Assembly: GCA_002163975.1 (NCBI GenBank)
Contig: CP019636.1
Span: 248,001 to 312,000 of the forward strand
Source of the DNA: Nostocales cyanobacterium HT-58-2
Lineage (GTDB): Bacteria; Cyanobacteriota; Cyanobacteriia; Cyanobacteriales; Nostocaceae
Length of the DNA: 64,000 nt
Reading direction: 5' to 3'
This document shows positions 27,812-36,879 of the stretch, piece by piece. How positions within the stretch are numbered: position 1 is the first letter of the stretch; each line of letters begins with the position of its first letter. The translations under genes and the position numbers were made by a program. Below the pieces are notes generated by a model. That model saw only the letters and a list, made by a program, of their open reading frames with translations, was not told the origin of the DNA and ran no database searches.

Positions 27812-30385
27812 ATGAAAAGTGACATGGCAGTAGAGAGATTGCGCCGCTACAAAGAGTACGGAGAATCTGTCATCCAAAGCCTTGAGTTAATATCGCAGAA
27901 CCCACCTCCTAAAGATAGCTGGGTTCCTAACAGCATTCATGAAAGTATCCAGCGCCTTCAGCAGGCTGCTCAAAGAACAGTGCAACTTGCATCCTCGCCA
28001 GTCAAAATTGGCATAATGGGGGAATTTAGTAGTGGAAAAACTTTACTTTTAGGCAGTTTGATTGGCTACGCAGATGCTTTGCCAATCAGTGAAACCCCGA
28101 CGACAGGTAACGTAACTGCTATCCACCTTGTTCAACAACCGGGCTTTCAGACAACAAAACTTAGCAAGTTTACAGTTGAATATCTTTCTGCTGAAGGTGT
28201 GAAGGAGTGCTTGCACTTCATGTTAGAGGAAGCTGAACAACGGGCAAAAGTGACAGAAATCCCTTCCGCACTGCTAACTGCTTTAAAAAGTTTAATCTCG
28301 AAACGAGAAGTTGATGTTCATAGTATCTTGACATGGTGCGAGCAAGCATGGAAAGTTCAGAGCTTAGAACTACGCTCTCTGCTTAGGGAACTCGTTGTTT
28401 TTGTCCGTACCTATAGTGTTTACGGAGAAGATATCTGCGGTAAAAGTTACGAGATTGACAATACAACTGCACACAAAGGTTTGAGGCTTGCAGAGCCACC
28501 AATCAATATTTTAGAACTCAGCTTTGACCGTCTGCCGCCTACTCCTAAACGCTGGCAGAATTTAGCACAGCCCTCAGTTCAAGATTTGCACAATAGCTTC
28601 TCGCTGATCCGCCGTATTGATGTGACTGTTGAAGTCTCAAAAGAAATTTGGGATTTGTCTTCTTTACAAGGAGCAAATGAATTTATTCTCCTTGATTTTC
28701 CTGGTTTGGGAGCGGCTGACTCTGGTGTGCGGGATGCTTTTTTATCTTTGCGGGAACTCACAGATGTACAAACGATCCTGCTGTTGCTGAACGGTAGATA
28801 TCCAGGTGGTGCAACTGCAGCAAAAATCCGGAGTATGCTGGAACGGGATAAGGGGCAAGACCTCAGAGACCGTATTATTGTTGGTGTGGGACGCTTCAAT
28901 CAACTTCCCCTGACAAGCAGCGATGAACGCGCCATTAATGACCTTTTATATGAGATTCTGCTTACAGAAGAAGCTGTTCTTGAGCAACTTAGTATTCTCA
29001 AACTGACGATCGCCAGTGCTAATAATTTGACCACAGAAAAAAAGAATATAGTTCTGTTATCGCAACTTTACGGGTTGACGAAACTGGCAGAACTTTCTTC
29101 CCTTTTGCAAGTTTGCTCAACAGAATTCTTACCTGAACTGGATAGACCAAACAAACCAGAGGAGTCAGAACTGCGGAAGAAATGGCAACAATTGAGTGAA
29201 ATGTTACCTCCCACGACTCTCCTGCAAAAACAGCTGAGTGATTATGCTGAAGATGGTGGTATTGGTAGGTTGCGTTCATTACTAAGAGAACACGTTGCTC
29301 TTCATGGGATGAAGCAACTGGTAGAAGATACTCAAAAGGCTGCTGAGGCTTTGCGAAAAGAACAGAATAACCTCAAAAATTTATTAGAAGAAATCCCGAC
29401 TTACATACCAGTTGTCGAAAACCCTGCTTTTCTCACCCTGCGAGAAGCGATTGAAAATTTAGTAACAACCTATAGGCAATTCCAAGAAGATTTAGAGAAA
29501 CAGCCTATTTTGAAGAACCGTAGTAGTGTATCAGTCAGCGATATTGTTAAGGATGAATTAACGAATAAAATCTTCTTTGATTGGAGTGAGTGGACTTTGC
29601 TTTTTGATAGGACAAAAAATGGAACAATCTCTCTTACAAAAAGTGAAAGCTTTTTTGAAGAAGATGAAGTTGACGATTCCATTCCGACAAAAAGTGATGA
29701 TTTCTATGCAGCATTTGTCAACACTATCAAAGAAATGCAAGCTTTCGCTCATGAGCAAACCACAGAAGCAGTCACAGACTTATTTAGCAAATTATCTGCT
29801 GATGTACAACGAGAACGCGAAAAACTCAGTACAATTTTGCTACCACAGAAAGAACAACAAATTGAGCAAAAATTTGGGAAAAGCCAAGTCCGCTTTTTCA
29901 GAAACCTACAGCGTGCTGTTGACCCCATCCCAAGATGGAAAAACCTGATCATTCAACACAGTGGACTCGCTAGTAGTGCTGATCCTATCAATGCGAGTAC
30001 TTTATTCCCCCTAGCACGCAACGACGACAAACATCAGAACGGACAAATTTTTGACTGGAGCCCAGATAAACAGTTTCCTGTTCCCCCTAGACCCTTCAAT
30101 CACCAAATTGCCGTTTTACGGCTGCGAGACGAAATTACTGCGAGTGCAGGGTTACACCTTGTGCAGTACGTGAGTCAGTTAACAAAACAAGTCAAATCTT
30201 CGTTTTCGAGAGCTTTGAAAGAGATTGTAGACAATCTGCAAGAACTTTTAAAATCAAAGCACGAACCTTTACTGAGATCTATAGCCTCTGCACAAGAGCA
30301 AACCTCCACCCCTATTCCACCCTGGTTAGAGAATCTTTCTCAAATTCCGATGATTTCCTATCCAGAGGAAATTTCACAAGAGTAG
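27812..30385 (+). CDS. Dynamin-like GTPase
   Basis: 857 residues. A large GTPase domain shows G1 GEFSSGKT (residues 70-77), a G2/switch I region ETPTTGNVT (about 94-102), G3 DFPGLG (about 294) inside LLDFPGLGAADSGVRDAF, and a possible G4/G5 at VGRFNQLP and IASANNL. The long helical C terminus (about 500-857) fits the stalk of bacterial dynamins. No membrane helix is clear. CAGGAAAG precedes the ATG. It is the first of three co-directed genes with an Hsp70-like ATPase and an unknown protein. Pairing of a dynamin-like and an Hsp70-like giant recalls the SrfC/SrfB families, but that is inference from domain types. Confidence 0.82.
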   Translation: MKSDMAVERLRRYKEYGESVIQSLELISQNPPPKDSWVPNSIHESIQRLQQAAQRTVQLASSPVKIGIMGEFSSGKTLLLGSLIGYADALPISETPTTGNVTAIHLVQQPGFQTTKLSKFTVEYLSAEGVKECLHFMLEEAEQRAKVTEIPSALLTALKSLISKREVDVHSILTWCEQAWKVQSLELRSLLRELVVFVRTYSVYGEDICGKSYEIDNTTAHKGLRLAEPPINILELSFDRLPPTPKRWQNLAQPSVQDLHNSFSLIRRIDVTVEVSKEIWDLSSLQGANEFILLDFPGLGAADSGVRDAFLSLRELTDVQTILLLLNGRYPGGATAAKIRSMLERDKGQDLRDRIIVGVGRFNQLPLTSSDERAINDLLYEILLTEEAVLEQLSILKLTIASANNLTTEKKNIVLLSQLYGLTKLAELSSLLQVCSTEFLPELDRPNKPEESELRKKWQQLSEMLPPTTLLQKQLSDYAEDGGIGRLRSLLREHVALHGMKQLVEDTQKAAEALRKEQNNLKNLLEEIPTYIPVVENPAFLTLREAIENLVTTYRQFQEDLEKQPILKNRSSVSVSDIVKDELTNKIFFDWSEWTLLFDRTKNGTISLTKSESFFEEDEVDDSIPTKSDDFYAAFVNTIKEMQAFAHEQTTEAVTDLFSKLSADVQREREKLSTILLPQKEQQIEQKFGKSQVRFFRNLQRAVDPIPRWKNLIIQHSGLASSADPINASTLFPLARNDDKHQNGQIFDWSPDKQFPVPPRPFNHQIAVLRLRDEITASAGLHLVQYVSQLTKQVKSSFSRALKEIVDNLQELLKSKHEPLLRSIASAQEQTSTPIPPWLENLSQIPMISYPEEISQE

Positions 30386-30569
30386 GGGGAGAAGAAGCAG
30401 GGGATCTCGCTGAGCCCTGCGGGCACGCTACGCGAACGCTTGGGAGTAGGGAGCGGGGGAGAACAAGAGCTAATGGACGTTAATTCCCTCTCCCCTGCTC
30501 CCAGCAAAGCTGCTCCTGGTGCTTTCTTCCTCCACTTCCAGGTTTTCCTAATTTCAAGGAATAGATGAA
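30386..30569. repeat. Repeat-filled spacer in the dynamin/Hsp70 operon
   Basis: 184 bp of intergenic repeat text: CCCTGCGGGCACGCTACGCG and AGGGAGCGGGGGAG words, then CTCCCCTGCTCCC. It separates the genes without a clear terminator (no T-run). Confidence 0.5.
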
Positions 30570-33500
30570 ATGGCTGTTAAGATTGAGCTTTTAAATCGCT
30601 ATCAACTGCGGACAAAAAATAATGACTTATTACTTCTGCCTGTCATTGAAATCAAACCTACTGAAAGTTTGAACTTACCCCTGATTTCGCGAATTGATAT
30701 TTCTGTCAGTGGAACGCCAGAAGCCTTGGCAGCACAAATACAATCTGCATATAAAAGCGTTAACTTTAGTACAAATAAATTACTGAGACTCTCTACACCA
30801 CAGCGATTAAAGCAAGCTGATTGTATATGGGATGAACCATTACCAGCAGGTGTGAACTGCTCATTGCAAGTCACTGTGGAGTATTTTGACTCAGATGAAA
30901 CAGGTCATGCAAATGTATCTGCCAGCAAAAAGTCCACAGCTGAGTGCAATATATGGACTTATGCAGGCATCGAAGATATCGTAAAACCCATTTCACTCAG
31001 AGAGACGCTACCATTGCCATTACCAGGACCTTTTTACAAACCCGAACCAGTTCAAGAAAATAAGAAGCCAGAAATTACTTATCCAGGCTGGTTTGCTATT
31101 GATTTCGGCACCTCTAATTCCACAGTGACACTTTACGATCCCAAAGTCATCGTCACTCCAGATAGTTTGCCCACTGAGCAAGAGGTGCGGCTACGAGAAC
31201 GCATGGCACAATGGTTGAATCAACGTCCTGTGGATGATGTACCGGGTATTAGTCGTCATGCTTGGGAGCAGGAGTGGCAAAAGTTTTTAACTGAACTGAG
31301 TAAAGATTTTGTTTCAATCCCAAATTCTGTTCCCCAAAATTTGGGGGAAAAACTGTTTCGAGGTGTTGAAAGTACTGATTTGTTGGAAGCTATCCGACAG
31401 ATAGAAATTTGTTTGAGCAAACGTCTGGGTTGGTTTCGCCGCGCCGCCAGCAAACGGTTGAATCAAATATATCACGAAGTTTTCCGCGTACCACCTCTAG
31501 AATGGCAAAGTTTAATACCAGTAGAACTGGACAAAGACCGTCGTCTCAATGAAATTCCTAGTGAGTTAGAGGTTGTCAATCTGGAACCTTCTTTGCCAAA
31601 AGATGATCCAGCAAAAGTGAAAGTCATCTTGGGTGAGCAATCCAGACAGCACAGACTAGACACGATTGGAAATGGAGAAGAAATTGAAGGAAGATTCCTC
31701 CACTCACCCAAACGCTATTTTGGTCAAGAACGCTCTTTTAGAATTACACTCAATGGTCAAGAAGACGCAATTGAAGTCAACAAGCTCCTTCAAGCTGCTT
31801 ATGCTGAACTGATTTCGTTGACGGAAAATTATCGTCAACGCTACCCAGGTAAGTGTTCTGAAGGTAAATTTTATCGTGCAGTGGTCACTTATCCAACAAT
31901 CGCCTCACCATTTGTGCGTCGCGAGATTGAGAATCTGGTGAAACAACTGGATGTTGAAGATGTGCAGATGGCGTATGACGAAGCGATATCTGTAGCCATT
32001 TTCTTCTTGTGGCGAGAATTTGGTGGTGATTTAAATGTGGGGATTGAATCTTTCAAAACTCGCTGCCGTTACAATGGGGACAAATGGTGGCAAAATGTCC
32101 TCGTTTTAGATATCGGTGGCGGAACCACTGATTTAGCACTGATTCGCCTCACGCTGGAAGAAATCAACCCCTTTGAACCAGGGGAAGACCGAGGCGACGG
32201 CGGACGCTATTATAAACTGACTCCTAAACTCTTGGGTTCTTCTGGTCATTTGCAGTTGGGAGGGGAATTAATTACTCTACGGTTATTTTTGTTGTTGAAG
32301 GCGGCGATCGCAGATTATTTACTGACAGCAGTAACTGAAGAACGTTTGCCAAAAGATGTGTTAAAAGTGCAGCCAGAAGAGTTGAGCGATCGCTTCTTAG
32401 ATAATGGCAAATTCTTACCAGGTAGCTTATTGGCTTGTGTAGACAAAGAAATTCGAGAAGGCGATGCTTACAAAGATGCTTTAAATGCAGCAGAAAAAGT
32501 GCTACCCACCCGCTGGAAAAATTCATCATCTCGCGCCCAAACCTTCTACACTCTTTGGGAACAAGCGGAAAATGCAAAAATTACCCTAGGTCAAAAGCGC
32601 CAAGAAGATGCACCCGAACCCATCTTTATTCTTGATGGTCAAAAAATCTCTGAACTGCTGCAACAAAACGACATTGAATTATCAAGTGAAATTACAGAAA
32701 ATCTGAGTGTAACGCTGACAGTACAGCAATTTGAAAGAGCAGTCTCGCCTGTGATTCGAGAAGCAGTTGGTATTGCCCAAGGATTGATAGAGAATGCTCT
32801 AGGAAACAAGTCCTCTTATTCTCTGAATTCCCAAAGCAATAAAGAGCAAGTTGATTGGTTGATTCTATCTGGTAAAACCTGTAATCTTGAATTAGTCGAA
32901 CGTGAACTTTATCGAGTCTTTAGCAAGTCCGACTATTTTGTTTGGAATGAAGAACGAGTTACCTTTGAACCTGAATATACAAAGCTTGCAACCTCTGCTG
33001 GAGCTTGTTTTGCAGAGAAACTAAGACAACTTGGTTTTGCGCCTAAAGAGTCCAAGGAATTGCTGCGTAGAGGAGCTAACCAACTCTATATTGATGTCAG
33101 AAATCTCTTTTATTTTCTGCCATGCTCCTTTAAAAGGGAAGTCATTGGAGGAACTTTAGATCCAATTTTTCAGGCTGGTCAAGAACTTTATCAACTTAAA
33201 GCTGATGATGCTATGGCAAAATTCCGTAGTAGTTGGCAAGGTATGCAATTGACCAACAATATTATTCGTCAAGATTTTGAGAATATAAAGCCTCAGCTTT
33301 GGGGAAGTTATAACGGTGATGCCTTAAGAAAGAAACTGGAAATGAGTGAGGAGGATTTTAAAAGTGATATTAAAGTTCAGTTTGAAATTAATCAAAAGCT
33401 GGATATAGATTTGTTGCTATGTCGAGGAAATCCTCAGTATTTAATTCCTGTCAATATTCCCTGTCTTGATGCAGCCAAAGCAATCGAAATACCAGAAGTG

Positions 33501-33986
33501 ATATCTGATGATAGTCGAGTCGTCTGTGATATTGCTGTTAATGTCGCTGAATCGGCAAATGCTCTAAAAACAGATGCTCATACTGTCGTATTTCATGCTG
33601 AAAAAGACTATAGCAAGGATTTGAGAGTTTTTCGATATGATGATGGTGCAATCCAACCAGAAATCATGGGGTTAATTGCTGAATTGCCGCCGTTTCCTAC
33701 CAGTGGTAAACATACTTTCTACTTCCAATTTCATAACCCAAAATCTAATAAATGGGAACTCATTGGCGAATTACCTGAACCAGAAGTCAAAAGTGAATAT
33801 CCTTGCCGATATTATGTCTCTCTTAACAAAAAAGGTATCTTGAGAGTACATGCATTTGAGGTACCTTATTTGACATCAAAAAATCCAGAATGTCTGAAGC
33901 AAGAGGGGTATGTTTTTCGAGACAGTCTTCAACCACAGCCTAACGATGTGAAAGCAGAGCGTGACCCGTTTTCTGGCGAACATTGA
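30570..33986 (+). CDS. Giant Hsp70/actin-fold ATPase (SrfB-like inference)
   Basis: 1138 residues. The N-terminal 170 residues are beta-rich and unknown. Then an Hsp70/actin ATPase core: phosphate-1 AIDFGTSNSTVTLYD (about 176), phosphate-2 VLDIGGGTTDLALI (about 510-524), and an adenosine-motif-like LILSGKTCNLELVE (about 770). The core carries large inserts. The C-terminal 250 residues look beta-rich and may be a substrate domain. It is far longer than DnaK (about 630) and lacks a DnaK-like SBD/EEVD end, so it is not a general chaperone. It probably works with the dynamin-like GTPase upstream on a shared target. AAGGAAT precedes the ATG. Confidence 0.8.
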   Translation: MAVKIELLNRYQLRTKNNDLLLLPVIEIKPTESLNLPLISRIDISVSGTPEALAAQIQSAYKSVNFSTNKLLRLSTPQRLKQADCIWDEPLPAGVNCSLQVTVEYFDSDETGHANVSASKKSTAECNIWTYAGIEDIVKPISLRETLPLPLPGPFYKPEPVQENKKPEITYPGWFAIDFGTSNSTVTLYDPKVIVTPDSLPTEQEVRLRERMAQWLNQRPVDDVPGISRHAWEQEWQKFLTELSKDFVSIPNSVPQNLGEKLFRGVESTDLLEAIRQIEICLSKRLGWFRRAASKRLNQIYHEVFRVPPLEWQSLIPVELDKDRRLNEIPSELEVVNLEPSLPKDDPAKVKVILGEQSRQHRLDTIGNGEEIEGRFLHSPKRYFGQERSFRITLNGQEDAIEVNKLLQAAYAELISLTENYRQRYPGKCSEGKFYRAVVTYPTIASPFVRREIENLVKQLDVEDVQMAYDEAISVAIFFLWREFGGDLNVGIESFKTRCRYNGDKWWQNVLVLDIGGGTTDLALIRLTLEEINPFEPGEDRGDGGRYYKLTPKLLGSSGHLQLGGELITLRLFLLLKAAIADYLLTAVTEERLPKDVLKVQPEELSDRFLDNGKFLPGSLLACVDKEIREGDAYKDALNAAEKVLPTRWKNSSSRAQTFYTLWEQAENAKITLGQKRQEDAPEPIFILDGQKISELLQQNDIELSSEITENLSVTLTVQQFERAVSPVIREAVGIAQGLIENALGNKSSYSLNSQSNKEQVDWLILSGKTCNLELVERELYRVFSKSDYFVWNEERVTFEPEYTKLATSAGACFAEKLRQLGFAPKESKELLRRGANQLYIDVRNLFYFLPCSFKREVIGGTLDPIFQAGQELYQLKADDAMAKFRSSWQGMQLTNNIIRQDFENIKPQLWGSYNGDALRKKLEMSEEDFKSDIKVQFEINQKLDIDLLLCRGNPQYLIPVNIPCLDAAKAIEIPEVISDDSRVVCDIAVNVAESANALKTDAHTVVFHAEKDYSKDLRVFRYDDGAIQPEIMGLIAELPPFPTSGKHTFYFQFHNPKSNKWELIGELPEPEVKSEYPCRYYVSLNKKGILRVHAFEVPYLTSKNPECLKQEGYVFRDSLQPQPNDVKAERDPFSGEH

Positions 33987-34132
33987 GAAAGTCAAGGGTC
34001 AAAAGTCAAGGGTCAAGGGGAGCCAGCGCTGCAGGAGGGTTTCCCTCCGTAGGCGACTGGCGTTCAAAAGTCAAAAAATTACTTATTCCCAGGTTCTACC
34101 TGGGAATTGAAGAAAGTGTTAATGGAGGAAAT
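33987..34132. repeat. Repeat-filled spacer before the third gene
   Basis: Contains AGTCAAGGGTC reiterations and a GGAGGGTTTCCCTCC palindrome. An ORF runs through it in frame with the third gene but the sequence is repeat, not protein-like. Confidence 0.5.
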
Positions 34133-35287
34133 ATGCAGCACTTGAGCAAGTTATTGGAGATTGACAACTCAAATTTAGCTTGGGTACTGCGGTTGAGTTT
34201 ACATGGACTGAGGACTCAATTACAGGAAGCTTTAAAAACAGCCCCTACCGACCCAGGAAGCCGTGCTTGTCAAGAATTGCTGAGGGAATTGGATATCCTT
34301 TTGGAAAGAGTCTCTTACCAGGAGTCTTTGAGTGAGGAAACTATCTTTTTTACAGAGGATAGTTCCTCGTGGGAAGATGTCTTAGAGCCAGTCACCAACG
34401 AACTTAAGAGTGAGCTCAAACTCAGACAAATTCGTGAGGCTTTGCTATCTGATCGCGAACTTTTAAACCATATAGATCACTACCAATTTCTTAGCACCAA
34501 TGATAATGATTTATGGAACGAGATGCAACATTTACTGCTGCGCGTTCCTGAGAAGGTTGCTCATGCTTGGCAAGAGCGTATTTTGACTGAGGTGAGTCAA
34601 CTAGGTGCTACAGAGGATAAACGAGCATACTTGTCACTACCTTTCACCCGTAATGAATCTATTTATCCTGCTTTGACAGGAAAGGTTAGAGCTACTGGGT
34701 TGTGCTTGTCAGACCAAGTTGATTTCGACCCGCGATTGATGGTAGAAACATGCGGTGAGGAACTTGATTTGTTAGCTGGGGTTGTTTCTATTTGTCTGAA
34801 ATTTATTGAACTGGATTCATCTTTGCACCATGCTCTCAAGAGTGTAGATAGATTCGGTGTCAGGTCTTTGAATGATGAACGGGAAAAGTCTAAGTATGTG
34901 ACAGCACTGATAGACCGCTTTCGTCGGGTACAAACAACTGCTGACAATGCTGATATAGCCGTCACTTTGCGTGCCAGACTTGATCTAGATGAGGCAATTC
35001 ACTCTTTAGTTTATTTGCCATGTGCTGATCGCTACTCTTGGTGGGGTAAGTTGCAGCAAGAAGCACGGCGTACTCTTGACCAAGTGGTTGAGAAGGCGCG
35101 TCATGCTGGTTATCAGGTGCAAATTCGCCCATTGTGGGGAACTTATGCAGATGTTTTTAATTGGTCAAAAGACGATTTGCAATTAGATATCGGTGGAGTG
35201 CGCGGGGAGGTGTCCGCATGCCTGCGGGTTTATGCCAAGATTAACGATGAAGTGCTTCCAGGTCGTGTCCTTTTCCGTTCGTCTTGA
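34133..35287 (+). CDS. Unknown helical protein, third gene of dynamin/Hsp70 operon
   Basis: 384 residues from the ATG that follows GGAGG by 4 bp; the longer ORF would translate a repeat. I do not recognise the family. Residues 1-170 are helical with leucine-rich segments (LRTQLQEAL, LLRELDILLERV). The middle includes VSICLKFIELDSSLHHALKSV, and the C-terminal third (VHSLVYLPCADRYSWWG onward, then LWGTYADVFNWSKDDLQLDIGG) looks like a mixed alpha/beta domain. No signal peptide or membrane helix. Constant neighbourhood with the GTPase and the Hsp70-like ATPase would make it an adaptor or effector; no function is claimed. Confidence 0.7.
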   Translation: MQHLSKLLEIDNSNLAWVLRLSLHGLRTQLQEALKTAPTDPGSRACQELLRELDILLERVSYQESLSEETIFFTEDSSSWEDVLEPVTNELKSELKLRQIREALLSDRELLNHIDHYQFLSTNDNDLWNEMQHLLLRVPEKVAHAWQERILTEVSQLGATEDKRAYLSLPFTRNESIYPALTGKVRATGLCLSDQVDFDPRLMVETCGEELDLLAGVVSICLKFIELDSSLHHALKSVDRFGVRSLNDEREKSKYVTALIDRFRRVQTTADNADIAVTLRARLDLDEAIHSLVYLPCADRYSWWGKLQQEARRTLDQVVEKARHAGYQVQIRPLWGTYADVFNWSKDDLQLDIGGVRGEVSACLRVYAKINDEVLPGRVLFRSS

Positions 35288-35351
35288 GCAAAGGGTCGTT
35301 GTTCATGAGACGCCCATGAATCAATAAATTTCTCTAAATTTCTCTATACCT

Positions 35352-35663
35352 TTACAGCTTTTGCGGTACTTCTGCATTTAACCAATCTAGAAAACCTTGA
35401 TTGATATTTGTAGGAGAAATTTCTGCAATAAAGTTAGTATATGAGATGTTTTGACGAATAATTTGTTCAACTTCTCCCTGATAACCATCTTGAGTTTTGA
35501 CAATTAATACAACCTCGGGTTCTTCAGTGATTTCTCCTTTCCAACTATATGCACAGGTAATGGGAAACCAGTTGACACAAACTGCTAACTTTTTCTCCAA
35601 TAATTCCCGACCAATCTTGCGAGCTTCTTCTGAGGTGTTTAGAGTCACATAGTATATTTTCAT
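35352..35663 (-). CDS. cutA: CutA1-type divalent cation tolerance protein
   Basis: 103 residues, the usual length of CutA1. Family marks: YVTLNTSEEARKIGRELLEKKLAVCVN at the start, SWKGEITEEPEVVLIVKT in the middle and the closing FLDWLNAEV. CutA1 is a very stable cytosolic trimer with a ferredoxin-like fold. Its copper role is disputed. The start lies 10 bp after the stop of the small gene upstream, so they are one operon. Confidence 0.93.
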   Translation of the reverse strand: MKIYYVTLNTSEEARKIGRELLEKKLAVCVNWFPITCAYSWKGEITEEPEVVLIVKTQDGYQGEVEQIIRQNISYTNFIAEISPTNINQGFLDWLNAEVPQKL

Positions 35664-35672
35664 TTATTGATC

Positions 35673-35891
35673 TCACAACAAATCTTGCTGACGATCTTGT
35701 TTTTTTAACCAGGGAATATAATACCAAAATTTAAATCTTGGTATTCTCAACCTTGGCTGAGAAGGTTCTTTTTGACTACTGCTTTTGTCTTCCCAGCAAT
35801 CACGCGTTTCACCGCCCCACTCCATTCGGTTTATTGAAAATGCTGACCAAGGTTCACCATCCGCCAACTCCCGCTCTATGCGCTCAAACAT
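35673..35891 (-). CDS. Small conserved-looking protein upstream of cutA
   Basis: 72 residues, rich in Trp, Arg, Ser and Glu, with a charged N terminus (FERIERELADGEPWSAF) and a basic aromatic end (RFKFWYYIPWLKKQ). A strong AGGAGG lies 6 bp before the ATG, and cutA follows after 9 bp, which together make it a real gene. Family not recognised. Confidence 0.6.
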   Translation of the reverse strand: MFERIERELADGEPWSAFSINRMEWGGETRDCWEDKSSSQKEPSQPRLRIPRFKFWYYIPWLKKQDRQQDLL

Positions 35892-36196
35892 TTCATCCTC
35901 CTAGTTAACAGATGCTTCGCATCTACGCTACACTCAAGGGCTGGCTTTACGCTTCATTAACATTAATTCATTAACATTAAATGTTTAGTATTTCAAATAC
36001 AGCAGTTTGCAAGTGAATGAGGTACATCTTTTCAAGTCAACAGCTAGATATAGAACAACTTTTTCTTCTGACTCCTGACCCTTGAATTCTGAATTCTGCT
36101 GTATTTAGTATTTCACATCATTTGAAAGAAAAAAGTAGCAAATGAACTAGGCATTATTCACCTGCTACCAGCAAGTGGTCAAAGAACAGTGATGGA
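35892..36196. other. Intergenic region, no gene seen
   Basis: About 305 bp with repeated TTCATTAACATTAA words at 35955-35980 and TGAATTCTGAATTCTG at 36085-36102. Confidence 0.5.
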
Positions 36197-36763
36197 TTAT
36201 TTTGTATGAGCCAATTCTTTTACACTAGGTTGCACAGTCTTGACAGATTGGGCAAACTCGTCGAGGGCGTGTTTTAATCTTTGGTCAATTTCTTCATCAA
36301 GTTGAAGACTACCATCTTGTTGTATTTGCAGTTGTTTATCTACTGCATAAACACCACCCAAGATGAACCGTGCCTTTAACTCAGACAACACGGGTTTAAG
36401 AGCGTAATCAATTGCCAACAAATGAGCAAGTGTCCCACCTGTAGCCACAGGTAGCACAACTTTTCCTGACAAAGCTCTTTGGGGTAGCAAGTCTAAAAAC
36501 GCTTTGAGAACTCCTGTGTAAGCAGCTTTGTAAACCGGAGTAGCAATAATAATACCGTCTGCCTTTTCTATGAGTGCTTTCGGCTGTTCTAAAGCTGGGC
36601 TATCGTAACGTCCATACGCTAAAACTTCAGCAGGGACATCACGAACGGAGAGAATATCCGTTTGGAAGCCTTCTTGCTGCAAAATTTTGGTGGAGTATTC
36701 CAAAAGGGTGTAGGTTCTGGAGGGATGAGATGGACTGCCGGCGATCGCTAAAATGTTAGCCAT
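36197..36763 (-). CDS. ssuE: NAD(P)H-dependent FMN reductase (SsuE)
   Basis: 188 residues with the flavodoxin-like fold: ILAIAGSPSHPSRTYTLLEY (phosphate loop), GIIIATPVYKAAYTGVLKAFLDLLP (flavin-binding loop) and VATGGTLAHLLAIDYALKPVL. These are the marks of SsuE/MsuE-type reductases, which supply FMNH2 to the partner monooxygenase. The gene ends the ssuD-ssuE operon, 116 bp after ssuD. Together they release sulfite from alkanesulfonates when sulfate is short. Confidence 0.93.
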   Translation of the reverse strand: MANILAIAGSPSHPSRTYTLLEYSTKILQQEGFQTDILSVRDVPAEVLAYGRYDSPALEQPKALIEKADGIIIATPVYKAAYTGVLKAFLDLLPQRALSGKVVLPVATGGTLAHLLAIDYALKPVLSELKARFILGGVYAVDKQLQIQQDGSLQLDEEIDQRLKHALDEFAQSVKTVQPSVKELAHTK

Positions 36764-36879
36764 GTTCTTTTAAACCTTCTTGAATTCAAAAGCACTGAGT
36801 GCTGAATATATACTACGAACGAAACCTACTGTGAATTGTGAATTCTTGGGAAGCGAGGGTCAAGGCTGAGCAATGTCTT

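Noticed and set aside
33983..34132. Longer start of the third dynamin/Hsp70 operon gene
   Set aside because: The extension translates an intergenic repeat, while a GGAGG lies just ahead of the ATG at 34133.
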